Shown here: piece after piece, positions 27,631-36,606 of the stretch
Numbering within the stretch: the first letter of the stretch is position 1
Layout of the letters: each line of letters opens with the position of its first letter
NCBI GenBank assembly: GCA_964495375.1
Contig: CAZBWM010000022.1
Span: 1-64,000, forward strand
Length of the DNA: 64,000 bases
Direction of reading: 5' to 3'
Source of the DNA: JAIESQ01 sp964495375
GTDB taxonomy: Bacteria; Planctomycetota; Planctomycetia; Pirellulales; JAEUIK01
Notes under the pieces: generated by a model
The model's input: the letters and a program-made list of their open reading frames with translations, nothing else
What the model was told of the DNA's origin: nothing
Database searches by the model: none
Program-made: the position numbers and the translations under genes

Positions 27631-28980
27631 TCAGTCGAGCAACAGCAGCTCGACGGTGTCCCCCGCGGCGTAGCGATGTTCGCCCGCGGGAAAGTGCGCC
27701 AAGGCATTGGCCATGGCCGCGGTGCGCAGATCGGCCGAACCCTTCCAGCGGAGCGGCTCGACCGCGAGCCCCGCAGGCGTGTCGCGCACCAACGACGGAT
27801 GGTACGTCGGTCGATCCCCTTTCTGGACGAAGTCTGCCGTCAGTCGACCTGATTGGCGCTTGCGCGCCGCAGCCATGCGCCCGGCCAGCCGGTCGATCGC
27901 GGGCCGCACGAATAACTCGAAGCCGACCAGCGAGCTGACGGGGTTCCCCGGCAGCCCGAACACGAGCCGATCGCAGGCTGCGGTCTCGGCTTCGATGGCG
28001 ACATTGCCGGTGTCGTCGGTGCTTTTGCGGAATCCCGCCGCGCGCTCGGCCGGCAGCATGCCAAACCAGAGCGGCTTGCCCGGCTTCAAGCGCAGCTTGT
28101 GAAACACTTGCTCGACGCCCAGTTCGGCCAGCACGGCTGGCACCAGGTCGACTGCACCGGCCGAAACGCCGCCGGAAAGCACCAGCACGTCCGCCGCGCG
28201 CAAGCCGGCCGCCACGCGCGTGAGCAGATCGGCTCGTTCGTCGCGGGCAACACCCAACGAAACCGGAGCGGCGCCGGCACGCGCCACGAGCGCTTCGAGC
28301 ATCGGGCCGTTCGAGTTGCGGATTTGACCGGGGGCAGGCTGCACGTCGGGCGACACCAATTCGTTGCCCGTCGAGAGCACGGCCACGCGCGGGCGATCGA
28401 TCACCGCGAGCACGGCGTGCCCCGCTTCGGCGGCCAACCCCAGCTCGACGGGGCGCAGCACGCGACCGGCGGACAGCACAATGTCGCCGGCGCGCATCGA
28501 GCAACCGCGCCGCAAAATGTTTTGTCCCGCTTGCACAGCGCCGCGATCGATCCACACTTCACCGAGTTCGTCCGAATTATCCGTGTGTCGATCTCCCCAA
28601 GCGCCTCCGGTCGTCGCGCGAATGTCGGAATCGGCCGCGACGGGGCGCGTGTGCTCGACCATCACCACGGCTTCGCAGCCGGCCGGGATCGGCGCGCCAG
28701 TCATGATACGCGTTGCTTCGCCGGGCCCGAGCGATCGGCGCGGCACGCCGCCGGCCAGCACTTCATCGACGATGCGCAAGCGGGCGGGCACGGTGGCGAT
28801 ATCGGCCACGCGCACGGCATAGCCATCGACGATCGACTTGTCCCACGGTGGAGAATCGAGATCGGTGGTGATCTCTTCGGCCAGCACGAGCCCCAGCGCG
28901 GCGGCCAAGGGGACGCGCCGCGGCGGCCGCGCCGCCGCCCGGGCCAAGACCAGCTCGAGCGCTTCGTCGACGGTGAGCAC
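27631..28980 (-). CDS. moeA: Molybdopterin molybdotransferase MoeA
   Basis: 449 residues. Inserts molybdate into adenylylated molybdopterin to finish Moco. Domain III has 'VAVLSTGNELVSPD', 'VLVLSGGVSAGAVDLVPAVLAELGVEQVFHKLRLKPGKPLWFG' and 'GLPGNPVSSLVGFELFVRP'; the N-terminal 'DSPPWDKSIVDGYAV' is the classical substrate block. The GTG start at 28980 has AAGGAG eight bases upstream. It lies 27 bp after gmd on the same strand, so the two may be co-transcribed although the pathways differ. No other Moco genes are in the window. Confidence 0.95.
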   Translation of the reverse strand: MLTVDEALELVLARAAARPPRRVPLAAALGLVLAEEITTDLDSPPWDKSIVDGYAVRVADIATVPARLRIVDEVLAGGVPRRSLGPGEATRIMTGAPIPAGCEAVVMVEHTRPVAADSDIRATTGGAWGDRHTDNSDELGEVWIDRGAVQAGQNILRRGCSMRAGDIVLSAGRVLRPVELGLAAEAGHAVLAVIDRPRVAVLSTGNELVSPDVQPAPGQIRNSNGPMLEALVARAGAAPVSLGVARDERADLLTRVAAGLRAADVLVLSGGVSAGAVDLVPAVLAELGVEQVFHKLRLKPGKPLWFGMLPAERAAGFRKSTDDTGNVAIEAETAACDRLVFGLPGNPVSSLVGFELFVRPAIDRLAGRMAAARKRQSGRLTADFVQKGDRPTYHPSLVRDTPAGLAVEPLRWKGSADLRTAAMANALAHFPAGEHRYAAGDTVELLLLD

Positions 28981-29007
28981 GATCGCACTCCTTCGCGCTT
29001 TTGGCGG

Positions 29008-29976
29008 CTAGCTGCCGCTCTCGACGCGCTGGAGATCGGCGTCGACCATCATCCGCACCAGTTCGGCAAAACTGACGCGCGGCTCCCAACCGAGCGCGGC
29101 GCGGGCCCGGCTGGCGTCGCCGCAGAGCGTGGTGACTTCGGCGGGGCGCAACAGCGAGGGATCGGTCTCGACGTGCTTCGTGGGGTCGAGCCCGACGTGC
29201 GCGAACGCCAACTCGACCAGGTCGCGAACGGAATGCTTCACCCCGGTCGCCACGACATAGTCGCCTGGCTTGTCTTGCCGCAGCATTTGCCACATGGCGC
29301 GGACATAGTCGCCGGCAAATCCCCAATCGCGCAGGGCTTCAAGATTGCCGAGGCGCAGCGTGGTGGCGCGCCCCAACTTGATGCGGGCGGCCGCGTCGGT
29401 CACCTTGCGCGTGACAAACTCCAGCCCGCGCCGCGGCGACTCGTGATTGAACAGGATGCCCGAGCAGACGAACAGGTCGTAGCTCTCGCGGTAATTGACC
29501 GCGATCCAGTGACCGTAGGCCTTGGCCGCGCCGTAAGGGCTGCGCGGCCAGAAGGGGGTGTCTTCATTCTGGGGCTCTTGCCTTACGCGGCCGAACATTT
29601 CGCTGCTGCTGGCCTGGTAGAAGCGAATCCGCGGATTGACCTGCCGCACCGCTTCGAGCAGCCGCGCGACGCCCAGCGCATTGACCTCGCCGGTCAACAG
29701 GGGTTGGCTCCAACTCGTCGGCACGAAACTCTGCGCCGCCAGATTGTAGACTTCGTCGGGCTGCACGCTTTCCAACAGCCGCAGCAGCGACCATTCGTCG
29801 AGCAAGTCGGCGTGGTGCAGTTGCAGGCGGTCTTGGATGTGGGCGATGCGCCAGCAGCCCTCGCCCAAGGGGCGGCGCACAATGCCGTGGACTTCGTATT
29901 GCTCGGCCAGGAGCAGTTCGGCCAGGTAGGAGCCGTCTTGCCCGGTGATGCCAGTGATGAGTGCGCGCCGCGACAT
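29008..29976 (-). CDS. gmd: GDP-mannose 4,6-dehydratase
   Basis: 322 residues, extended short-chain dehydrogenase fold. Converts GDP-mannose to GDP-4-keto-6-deoxymannose, the entry to GDP-fucose, rhamnose or perosamine for surface polysaccharides. 'RALITGITGQDGSYLAELLL' is the NADP Rossmann motif with the Gmd-specific GQDGSYL. 'YQASSSEMFG' and the catalytic 'YGAAKAYGHW' (YxxxK) follow, then 'ILFNHESPRRGLEFVTRKV'. The ATG at 29976 starts four residues before the Rossmann strand. The upstream frame runs through a repeat and is not part of the protein. Confidence 0.95.
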   Translation of the reverse strand: MSRRALITGITGQDGSYLAELLLAEQYEVHGIVRRPLGEGCWRIAHIQDRLQLHHADLLDEWSLLRLLESVQPDEVYNLAAQSFVPTSWSQPLLTGEVNALGVARLLEAVRQVNPRIRFYQASSSEMFGRVRQEPQNEDTPFWPRSPYGAAKAYGHWIAVNYRESYDLFVCSGILFNHESPRRGLEFVTRKVTDAAARIKLGRATTLRLGNLEALRDWGFAGDYVRAMWQMLRQDKPGDYVVATGVKHSVRDLVELAFAHVGLDPTKHVETDPSLLRPAEVTTLCGDASRARAALGWEPRVSFAELVRMMVDADLQRVESGS

Positions 29977-30034
29977 AGGAGTGCCATTGTCGCTTGCAGA
30001 TTGCGCGGTTCCAAGTGGCGCGCAAGGGCCCTTT

Positions 30035-30168
30035 CGGGTCAGTCGAATTGCGCGGGTGGCCCAAACGGTGTCAGGAACCGATTGGACGACCCGCTCAGCA
30101 ATTGGTGAATTGCCACTTGAATCGGCTCCTGACACCATTTGGAGGGCAGACTTCGTTCGACTGACCCA
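30035..30168. repeat. Nested palindrome R2 within R3
   Basis: Outer arms CGGGTCAGTCGAA (30035-30047) and TTCGACTGACCCA (30156-30168) pair 12 of 13. Inner arms AAACGGTGTCAGGAACCGAT (30063 on) and ATCGGCTCCTGACACCATTT (to 30140) pair 19 of 21 with a 36-bp loop. It lies between gyrA and gmd, both on the minus strand. It is probably a transcript boundary as well as a repeat. Confidence 0.85.
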
Positions 30169-30209
30169 TTACCGGAAATGCCCGAAAACCAGCACATTCC
30201 GCCCGGCAT

Positions 30210-33092
30210 TTACGCTTCGTCAGCATCCCCGCCGGCCAGTGGCGTATCGGCATCGCCGGCGGGCGGTTCGCTCGGCGGGGCCGCAGAGCCCGGGGCCAGC
30301 GGCGCGGCGTCGGTGGCGCCGGCTTCTTCGTCTGCCGGACCCGCTTCGCGCGGCACGGGGACCACGGCCGCCACGGTATCCCCCTCGTCGAGGCTCATGA
30401 TCCGCACCCCCTGCGTGTTGCGGCCGATAATGCTGATTTCGCGGGCGGCCAGGCGCTGAATTTTGCCGCGGGCGGTGATCATCAGCAGTTCGTCTTCGTC
30501 GGTGACCGACGACACGCCGACCACCGGCCCATTGCGAGGCTGTGTCTTGATGTCGCGCAAGCCGCGACCGCCGCGCCGCTGGGCACGATAGCGCTGGCTC
30601 GACGAGCCCTCGCCTTCATCCCCTTCGCCGGCATCGTCGGCTTCCTCCACGGCTGGCACGGCGGCATCCTCGACCGTATCGTCGGCAAGCGCGTCGGTTG
30701 TCGCGTCGGTATCGGCTTCGGCGACCGCGCTATTGGGGCCGAAGAAGGTCCGTTTGCCGTAACCGTTCTCGCAGACAGTCAACAGCGTGGCTTCGGGGTC
30801 GGCCACGACCATGCCCACCACGCGGTCGCCCTTCGAGAGCGTGATGCCTTTGACGCCCGTGGTATTGCGCCCCATCGGCCGGGCTTGCGCTTCGCTGAAG
30901 CGGATGGCCATGCCAGCGGCGGTCGACAGCACGACTTCGTCGCCGGGGCGCGCGATCGCTACGTCGACCAGCTCGTCTCCCTCGCGGAGCTTGATGGCGA
31001 TGATGCCCCCCTTCAGCGGGCGGCTGTACTGTTCAAGCGGAGTCTTTTTGACGATACCGCCGCTCGTGGCCATGATCAGCGAGCTGCCCGGCTCGAGGAA
31101 GTTGCGCACGGCACGGCACTCGGCCACTTTCTCGCCGGGGGCAAAGCGCAGCAGGTTGACCACGGCCCGGCCGCGGCTTTCGCGGCTCATTTGCGGCAGG
31201 TCGTAGACCTTCTGCCAGTAGCACTTGCCGAGGTTAGTGAAGAACAGCAGGTAGTCGTGCGTGCTGGCGACAAACAAGTGCCGGATCGGATCTTCTTCGT
31301 CGGTGCGGGCCCCCATCAGCCCCTTGCCGCCGCGGCGCTGCGCGCGGTAGACGCTCGACGGCGTCCGCTTGATGTAGCCCTGCTGGCTGATCGTGACCAC
31401 CATGGTTTCTTCGGTGATCAGGTCTTCGAGATCGATGCTGCCGAGCTCTTCACCGCTGATTTCGGTGCGGCGCTCGTCGCCATAGCGGCGTTTGATTTCG
31501 AGCAAGTCGGCCCGCACGATCGCCAGGATGTTCTTCTCGTCGGACAAAATTCGCAGATACTCGGTGATCTCGTCGAGCAATTCGCGATACTCGCCGCCGA
31601 GCTTTTCCTGCTCGAGGTTGACCAACTGACCGAGGGTCATCCGCAGGATGGCATCGGCCTGCACGGCGGTGAGCGTGTACCCCTCGCGCACGCCGCGCTC
31701 CGACTGAAAGTCGGCGAAGCCGGCCGCGCCCAGCGCCCGCTCCATCAAGGGGGCGGGCACTTCGAGCCCCATCAAGCGCCCCTTGGCCTCGGCCTGCGTG
31801 CGCGACGTGCGAATCGTCTGAATCACTTCGTCGATATTGGCAAACGCCAGCAGCAGGCCTTCGACCGTGTGCTTCCGCTGCCGGGCCTTGTTGAGCAAGA
31901 ACTGCGTGCGGCGGCGGATGACCGTCGTGCGGTGCCGCACGAACTCGACCAGCATTTCCTTGATGTTCAACAACCGCGGCCGGCCATCGACCAAAGCCAG
32001 CAAGATGATCGAGAAGGTGTCTTGCAGCGGCGAAAACTGGTAGAGCTGATTGAGCACGACCTCGGGATCGGCGTCTTTCTTCAGTTCGAGCACCAGCCGG
32101 ACCGGCTCTTTGAGATCGCTCTCGTTACGTTGACTCGAAATGCCCTTGATCTTGTCTTCGTTGATTAGTTCGGCGATCCGTAGCTCGACGGTGTCGCGCG
32201 CCTGCTGGAAGGGGATTTCGTGCACCACGATGCGGTGCCGATTCTTGCCGAATTGCTCGATCGTCGCCCGGGCGCGCAGGGTCACGTTGCCGCGCCCCGT
32301 GTAATAGCCGCGGCGAATGCCGACGCGGCCGCAAATGATGCCCCCGGTGGGGAAGTCGGGGCCCGGGATGATCTCCATGATTTCGTCGATCGACACTTCG
32401 GGCTCGTCGATCACTTTGATCAGCCCGTCGCAGACTTCGCTCAGGTTGTGCGGCGGAATCGAGGTGGCCATGCCGACCGCGATGCCGTTTGCGCCGTTGA
32501 CCAGCAAGTTGGGGAACCGCGCCGGCAGCACCGAGGGCTCGCTGCGCTCCTCGTCATAGGTTGGCACGAAGTCGACAGTGTCGAGCTTCAGGTCTTCCAA
32601 CAGCAGCGAGGCGAAGTTGGCCATGCGGGCTTCGGTATATCGCATGGCGGCCGGCGGCAACCCGGCGATCGATCCAAAGTTCCCCTGCTTGTCGACCAGC
32701 ACGTAGCGCATGTTCCACTCTTGGGCCATGCGCACCAAGGTGGGATAAATCACCTCTTGGCCGTGCGGGTGATAGTTGCCCATCGTGTCGCCGCAGATTT
32801 TGGCGCACTTGACCCGGCCCGCGCCAGGGCTCAGGTTCAGATCGTTCATCGCGACGAGGATGCGCCGCTGCGAGGGCTTCAGCCCGTCGCGCACGTCGGG
32901 GAGGGCGCGGCTGACGATCACGCTCATCGCGTAGGTGAGATAGCTGTCCTTGAGCTCATCCTCGATCGACATCGGTAGGATTTTGCCGGCGTTCGAGTCG
33001 CCGCTGGGGGCGCCGATCGGTAGACCGCCCGAGGGGGTTTCATCGGCGTCAGAGGGCTCGAAATCGTCGGGGTCGGTAGGGTCGTTGGACAA
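30210..33092 (-). CDS. gyrA: DNA gyrase subunit A
   Basis: 960 residues; breaks and rejoins DNA in negative supercoiling with GyrB. Catalytic Tyr152 is in 'AAMRYTEARM'. The quinolone-pocket helix is 'NYHPHGQEVIYPTLVRMAQ': residues aligned with E. coli Asp82, Ser83 and Asp87 are Gln112, Glu113 and Pro117. 'LLVNGANGIAVGMATSIPPHN' is typical. The C-terminal wrapping domain has 'QRRGGKG' (GyrA box) and a second 'QRRGGRG' preceded by an acidic insertion of about 45 residues (about 784-829) and ends in an acidic/Gly/Ala tail. It is longer than E. coli GyrA (875). The gyrase reading over ParC rests on the GyrA box. Confidence 0.96.
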   Translation of the reverse strand: MSNDPTDPDDFEPSDADETPSGGLPIGAPSGDSNAGKILPMSIEDELKDSYLTYAMSVIVSRALPDVRDGLKPSQRRILVAMNDLNLSPGAGRVKCAKICGDTMGNYHPHGQEVIYPTLVRMAQEWNMRYVLVDKQGNFGSIAGLPPAAMRYTEARMANFASLLLEDLKLDTVDFVPTYDEERSEPSVLPARFPNLLVNGANGIAVGMATSIPPHNLSEVCDGLIKVIDEPEVSIDEIMEIIPGPDFPTGGIICGRVGIRRGYYTGRGNVTLRARATIEQFGKNRHRIVVHEIPFQQARDTVELRIAELINEDKIKGISSQRNESDLKEPVRLVLELKKDADPEVVLNQLYQFSPLQDTFSIILLALVDGRPRLLNIKEMLVEFVRHRTTVIRRRTQFLLNKARQRKHTVEGLLLAFANIDEVIQTIRTSRTQAEAKGRLMGLEVPAPLMERALGAAGFADFQSERGVREGYTLTAVQADAILRMTLGQLVNLEQEKLGGEYRELLDEITEYLRILSDEKNILAIVRADLLEIKRRYGDERRTEISGEELGSIDLEDLITEETMVVTISQQGYIKRTPSSVYRAQRRGGKGLMGARTDEEDPIRHLFVASTHDYLLFFTNLGKCYWQKVYDLPQMSRESRGRAVVNLLRFAPGEKVAECRAVRNFLEPGSSLIMATSGGIVKKTPLEQYSRPLKGGIIAIKLREGDELVDVAIARPGDEVVLSTAAGMAIRFSEAQARPMGRNTTGVKGITLSKGDRVVGMVVADPEATLLTVCENGYGKRTFFGPNSAVAEADTDATTDALADDTVEDAAVPAVEEADDAGEGDEGEGSSSQRYRAQRRGGRGLRDIKTQPRNGPVVGVSSVTDEDELLMITARGKIQRLAAREISIIGRNTQGVRIMSLDEGDTVAAVVPVPREAGPADEEAGATDAAPLAPGSAAPPSEPPAGDADTPLAGGDADEA

Positions 33093-33589
33093 CCTGCACT
33101 CCTTTGGCCGAAGCCCCGCGAATCGTCGGGATCGCGGGCGAAAAAATGGCTTGTTTCAGACCCCCTAAAGATAGCGTTTTCGGGGTGGATTCGCAATGGG
33201 CCGGCCGCATCGCAAGTGCTGGATTTGTAATCACTTGCAAAAGCGACTTAGCGGTCGAAATGATCGCACCAATCCGCCCCGAAAACTGGCCGCTCCCAGG
33301 CGTCGAAACGAGCGTCTCGCACAGAGCTGGGGAACTACTGAAAAGAACGGAGAAATCTCGCGCAAAGGCGCTAAGGCGCAAAGACGCAAGAGTTCACGCG
33401 GATCGCGGAGGCGCAGAGAGGAATACCAGACGGCGAAGAACGAAGGCGGACTCGAGACGCATCACCACGCCGGTGTCGTGTACGTCCCCGTTGATCGCCC
33501 TCGCTCTTACCTCATCGCGGACGATGTGTGAGAAGCTCCGCGACCTTCGCGGCTCCGCGTGAGCTTGTCTCACTTTGCGCGACGCGAAT
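33093..33589. other. Intergenic region upstream of gyrA, with repeats
   Basis: 497 bp with no gene seen. It holds the gyrA leader and, at about 33358-33390, the purine-rich repeat CGCAAAGGCGCTAAGGCGCA with a partly complementary tract near 33528-33580 (GAAGCTCCGCGACCTTCGCG). This looks like a further dispersed element. It lies between the PBP2 stop and gyrA. Confidence 0.5.
33168..33196 (-). promoter_or_regulatory. Candidate gyrA promoter
   Basis: On the minus strand TTGCGA (33196-33191), a 17-bp gap and TATCTT (33173-33168), about 75 bp before the gyrA start. Four of six bases match at each hexamer; a modest prediction. Confidence 0.35.
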
Positions 33590-35833
33590 TCAATTCGCGT
33601 CGGGGTGCAGGTAGCCCAACTCGGCCAGCCGCTCGAAGACCAAGCGCGCCACGGGCCCGGCTGCCGCGCTTGCTTCGCCGGCGTGCTCCAGCGCGACGAC
33701 CACCACCACGCGCGGCGCGTCGGCCGGCGCGTAGCCTGCGAACCAGGCATGATCGGCCACACCTGCGCCGGCTTGCGCGGTGCCCAGCTTGCCGGCGATT
33801 GCCAGTTGCGAGTTGCCGAGCGAATCGTGGGCCGTGCCATCGAGGTCGTCGACGACGCGCTCGAGTCCTTCGCGCACCGCGGCGAGATGCCGGGCGTCGA
33901 GCCCGGTGATTTTGCGTGGGGCACGACCGGCCAGTTCGGGGAACTCATCCTCTGGCAGTCGGTTGGCTTCATCGTGCGCGTCGGCGCTCGGGTCCTCGTC
34001 ATGCGGCGCCGACGCATCAAGCCCCAACGTGCTGACGACGTACGGCGTCACCAACTGTCCGCCGTTGGCAATCGCGGCCAGGCAGCGGGCGACCTGCAAC
34101 GGCGTGGCCGTCAACTCGCCTTGTCCGATCGCCAACAACTGTGCGGCGGTTTGTGCGCGACCAGGGTTTGTGTCGCTTGATTCCAGATCGATGCGTGGCA
34201 ATTGGCCCGTCGCCTCATTGGGCAGATCGACGCCGGTTCGCTTCCCAAACCCGAACTGATCGGCCCAATCGATCAGTGGCCCGGCCCCGGACCGCGCCGC
34301 ATGCTCGAAGAAGTAGACGTTGCAACCGCACGCTAGCGCCCCGGCCAGATCGACTTCACCATGCCCCTGACCGCTGCGGCGATAAACGGCGCAGCGCAGC
34401 TCGTTGGGCTGTTTCCAATAGCCCTGGCAAGCGTGCGAAGTTTGCGGGCGCAACTCGCCTGACTCCAGCAGGGCCACGGCCGAGAGCACTTTGAACACGC
34501 TCCCCGGTGGCAGTGCCATCCGGCAAGTGCGATCGACCAGCGGCCGATCAGGGTCATCGAGCGCCGCCGCAACCATAGCGCGATCGCCATGTGTGAACCC
34601 CTCGGGCGAAAACGTCGGACCCGAGGCCGCCGCCAGAATTGCGCCGCTATGTGCTTCGAGCACGACGATCGCGCCGCCGCCGTGCGTCGCGTTGCCAGCG
34701 GCTGTCGTGCCTCGCCGCGCAAGTGCCCGCTGGACCAACTGTTCGCAACTCGCTTGCAGCGAGGCATTGATCGACAGCACAACGTCGCGCCCGCGAACTG
34801 GCTCGGCACGGCGAAAACTGGCCAGCACATGGCCGGCGCGATCGACGACATCGACATCTTCTCCCCAGCGTCCGCGCAACCGGGTTTCGAGTTGCCGCTC
34901 GATACCCATGACGCCGACCGGCGCGGCAGCCTGCGGCGTCGCGCCTGCTTCGTCGCTTGATGGATCGTTGGATGCACGCCCGAGGTGGCCGATCAGGTTG
35001 GCCGCCAACGTTCCTTGCGGATAGCGACGATGCGGCATTTGCACCACGCGGGCGCCGGGGTATCGATCGGGCCGGGCTTCGATGGCGGCAGCCGCTTCGA
35101 GCGAGAGTCCTTCGAAGATCGTGTGATGCTCGCGCTCCTCGGCCACGGCGATGTCGACCGGCGGCCGGCGATCGTCGGGCGGAACCAAGAGACGCCGTAG
35201 CCAATCGCCGGCGCCGCGCGCTCGTGCGGTCGGCGGCGCATCGCTCGTTGTCCCCAACATGTCACTGCCAGCCAGGTACGCGCGGCGACGGGCCGTGTTC
35301 ACGTTGCGGCGGATCGCTTCGACGCGCGATTGCACGCGCGCCACGCTGCCGCGCCACGCGTCAACGTCCTGACCACACAGGGCGGCCAGCTCGGCGTGCA
35401 AGCGGGTTCGCTCGTCGCGAAGTTGCGCAATCTCGCGGGCGACGCGCCGCGCATCGCGCCGCTCGGTCGCCGTGAGTTTTGCCTTGGCCTGGTATCGCAG
35501 CCAGGCTTCTTGCGGCGGCTCTTCGAGCCAGCGATAAGAGACGGCCAGCGCCAAGTGCTGTTCATCTTGAGCCAGCACGGTGCCATCGCGCGTGAGGATC
35601 CGGCCGCGCGGAGCCGGCAGCAGTTCGCGATGCTCGAGCGGTTGATCGGCCAATTCGCGATACGCCGGGCCATCGCGGCGCTCAAGCCAGGCCATCCGCA
35701 ACCAGACGAGCGCCAACAGGATCGCCACCGCGACAGGCCACAAACTCAATCGCGCACGCGAATCGATCACCGCCGCATCGTCCGCGGCAGGCGAAACGCG
35801 ATGCCAGTCGAATTGTCGATCGGGTCGCGGCAT
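33590..35833 (-). CDS. Class B penicillin-binding protein (PBP2/MrdA-like) with altered motifs
   Basis: 747 residues, last gene of the mreBCD cluster. One N-terminal membrane helix ('LWPVAVAILLALVWLRMAW') is followed by a PBP dimerisation region and a transpeptidase domain. Motif 1 is intact: 'PPGSVFKVLSAVALLESG' (SVFK, Ser near 444). Motif 2 (SxN) reads 'CGCNVYFFEHA', with Gly in place of Ser. Motif 3 (KTG) reads 'AGKLGTAQAG', with Leu in place of Thr (codon CTG). 'GQGELTATPLQVARCLAAIANGGQLVTPYV' is otherwise classical. It should cross-link peptidoglycan during elongation, but two of three active-site motifs deviate. The R1 element separates it from mreD. Confidence 0.88.
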   Translation of the reverse strand: MPRPDRQFDWHRVSPAADDAAVIDSRARLSLWPVAVAILLALVWLRMAWLERRDGPAYRELADQPLEHRELLPAPRGRILTRDGTVLAQDEQHLALAVSYRWLEEPPQEAWLRYQAKAKLTATERRDARRVAREIAQLRDERTRLHAELAALCGQDVDAWRGSVARVQSRVEAIRRNVNTARRRAYLAGSDMLGTTSDAPPTARARGAGDWLRRLLVPPDDRRPPVDIAVAEEREHHTIFEGLSLEAAAAIEARPDRYPGARVVQMPHRRYPQGTLAANLIGHLGRASNDPSSDEAGATPQAAAPVGVMGIERQLETRLRGRWGEDVDVVDRAGHVLASFRRAEPVRGRDVVLSINASLQASCEQLVQRALARRGTTAAGNATHGGGAIVVLEAHSGAILAAASGPTFSPEGFTHGDRAMVAAALDDPDRPLVDRTCRMALPPGSVFKVLSAVALLESGELRPQTSHACQGYWKQPNELRCAVYRRSGQGHGEVDLAGALACGCNVYFFEHAARSGAGPLIDWADQFGFGKRTGVDLPNEATGQLPRIDLESSDTNPGRAQTAAQLLAIGQGELTATPLQVARCLAAIANGGQLVTPYVVSTLGLDASAPHDEDPSADAHDEANRLPEDEFPELAGRAPRKITGLDARHLAAVREGLERVVDDLDGTAHDSLGNSQLAIAGKLGTAQAGAGVADHAWFAGYAPADAPRVVVVVALEHAGEASAAAGPVARLVFERLAELGYLHPDAN

Positions 35834-35858
35834 TGCCTACCCTACAGAAGCTCGGTCT

Positions 35859-36018
35859 GGGTGGCCCGGCTGCTTGCAGCACGCTCGCTCTGCGAATAAA
35901 GCAATAGATGGCGAAGCCACAAGAACCTGCTCATATCGCCCCGCTGCTTGTAGAAACGTCGATTTCCGATGGTTTCTTGTCGCTGTCGCGACCCAGCCGG
36001 CAAGCGGCTGGGCCACCC
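35859..36018 (-). repeat. Dispersed repeat R1, long subtype, copy 4 (160 bp)
   Basis: Complete element with inverted ends GGGTGGCCC/GGGCCACCC. Read on the minus strand it has CCAGCCGCTTGCCGGCTGG, GCGACAGCGACAAGAAACC, TTCTTGTGGCTTCGCC and the GCAGAGCGAGCGTGCTGCAA extension shared with copy 3. It lies within the mre cluster, between mreD (ends 36047) and PBP2 (starts 35833), so it may separate or modulate their expression. Confidence 0.87.
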
Positions 36019-36046
36019 GAGAGCGTCGCTGTTGAAGCGGCGCACA

Positions 36047-36577
36047 TCAAAACGTCGTCGCGCGACGATTCGTCGGGTACTCGTGCGTCGACTGTTCGCG
36101 GCCCCACAATTCGCCACACCAAAGCATCGCCAACGTAACGGGGAGCGCGAGCGCGAAACTAAAACCGCCGACGGCCAGCGCTCGCCCGCCGAGCGTCAAC
36201 CACGCCGCGCTCACGTCGCCAGTCATCTTTAGCGCCACGGACAACACTGCCGGCACGCCGAGCGCGGCTGCCAATCGTGTGTCGACGCGCGCAACCCTGC
36301 TCTGTGGCCAACGCTCATCGGTCCAGCCGCATGCCAGGCCGGCCACGCTATACGCCAGCATCACGATTCCCAGCCGACTGGCCGCCGACAGATCGCACGC
36401 CAGACCAATCGCGACCGCGCCCGCCAGCGCCCACGTGCCGCGATTCAACAATAACCACGCGACCAGCGCGACCAGGAACGCGTCAGGAGTGACATTGCCG
36501 ATCGCCAACCGCGCGGTCACCGCACCCTCGAGCACGCTCGCGGCCGCCAGCAACAACAGGAGAGTGATGATTCGCAT
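36047..36577 (-). CDS. mreD: Rod shape-determining protein MreD
   Basis: 176 residues with about five membrane helices ('ITLLLLLAAASVLEGAVTARL', 'AFLVALVAWLLLNRG', 'LAGAVAIGLACDLSAA', 'GIVMLAYSVAGLACGW', 'VGGFSFALALPVTLAML'). MreD sequences are poorly conserved; the call rests on topology, the 'GLACDLSAASRLG' block (like GLLxDL in MreD) and position 29 bp after mreC. Confidence 0.85.
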   Translation of the reverse strand: MRIITLLLLLAAASVLEGAVTARLAIGNVTPDAFLVALVAWLLLNRGTWALAGAVAIGLACDLSAASRLGIVMLAYSVAGLACGWTDERWPQSRVARVDTRLAAALGVPAVLSVALKMTGDVSAAWLTLGGRALAVGGFSFALALPVTLAMLWCGELWGREQSTHEYPTNRRATTF

Positions 36578-36606
36578 CGCGCGGTTCGCTGATCCTGGTG
36601 ACCTGC

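Noticed and set aside
28099..30108. Plus-strand open frame of 669 codons over moeA and gmd
   Set aside because: It spans two unrelated, clearly real minus-strand genes and the gap between them. This is a composition effect.
30885..32168. Plus-strand open frame of 427 codons opposite gyrA
   Set aside because: Antisense shadow of gyrA; no domain or start signal.
33358..33585. Short CRISPR-like repeats (CGCAAAGGCGC units)
   Set aside because: Units are about 11 bp, imperfect and not separated by unique spacers. It is a simple dispersed or tandem repeat.
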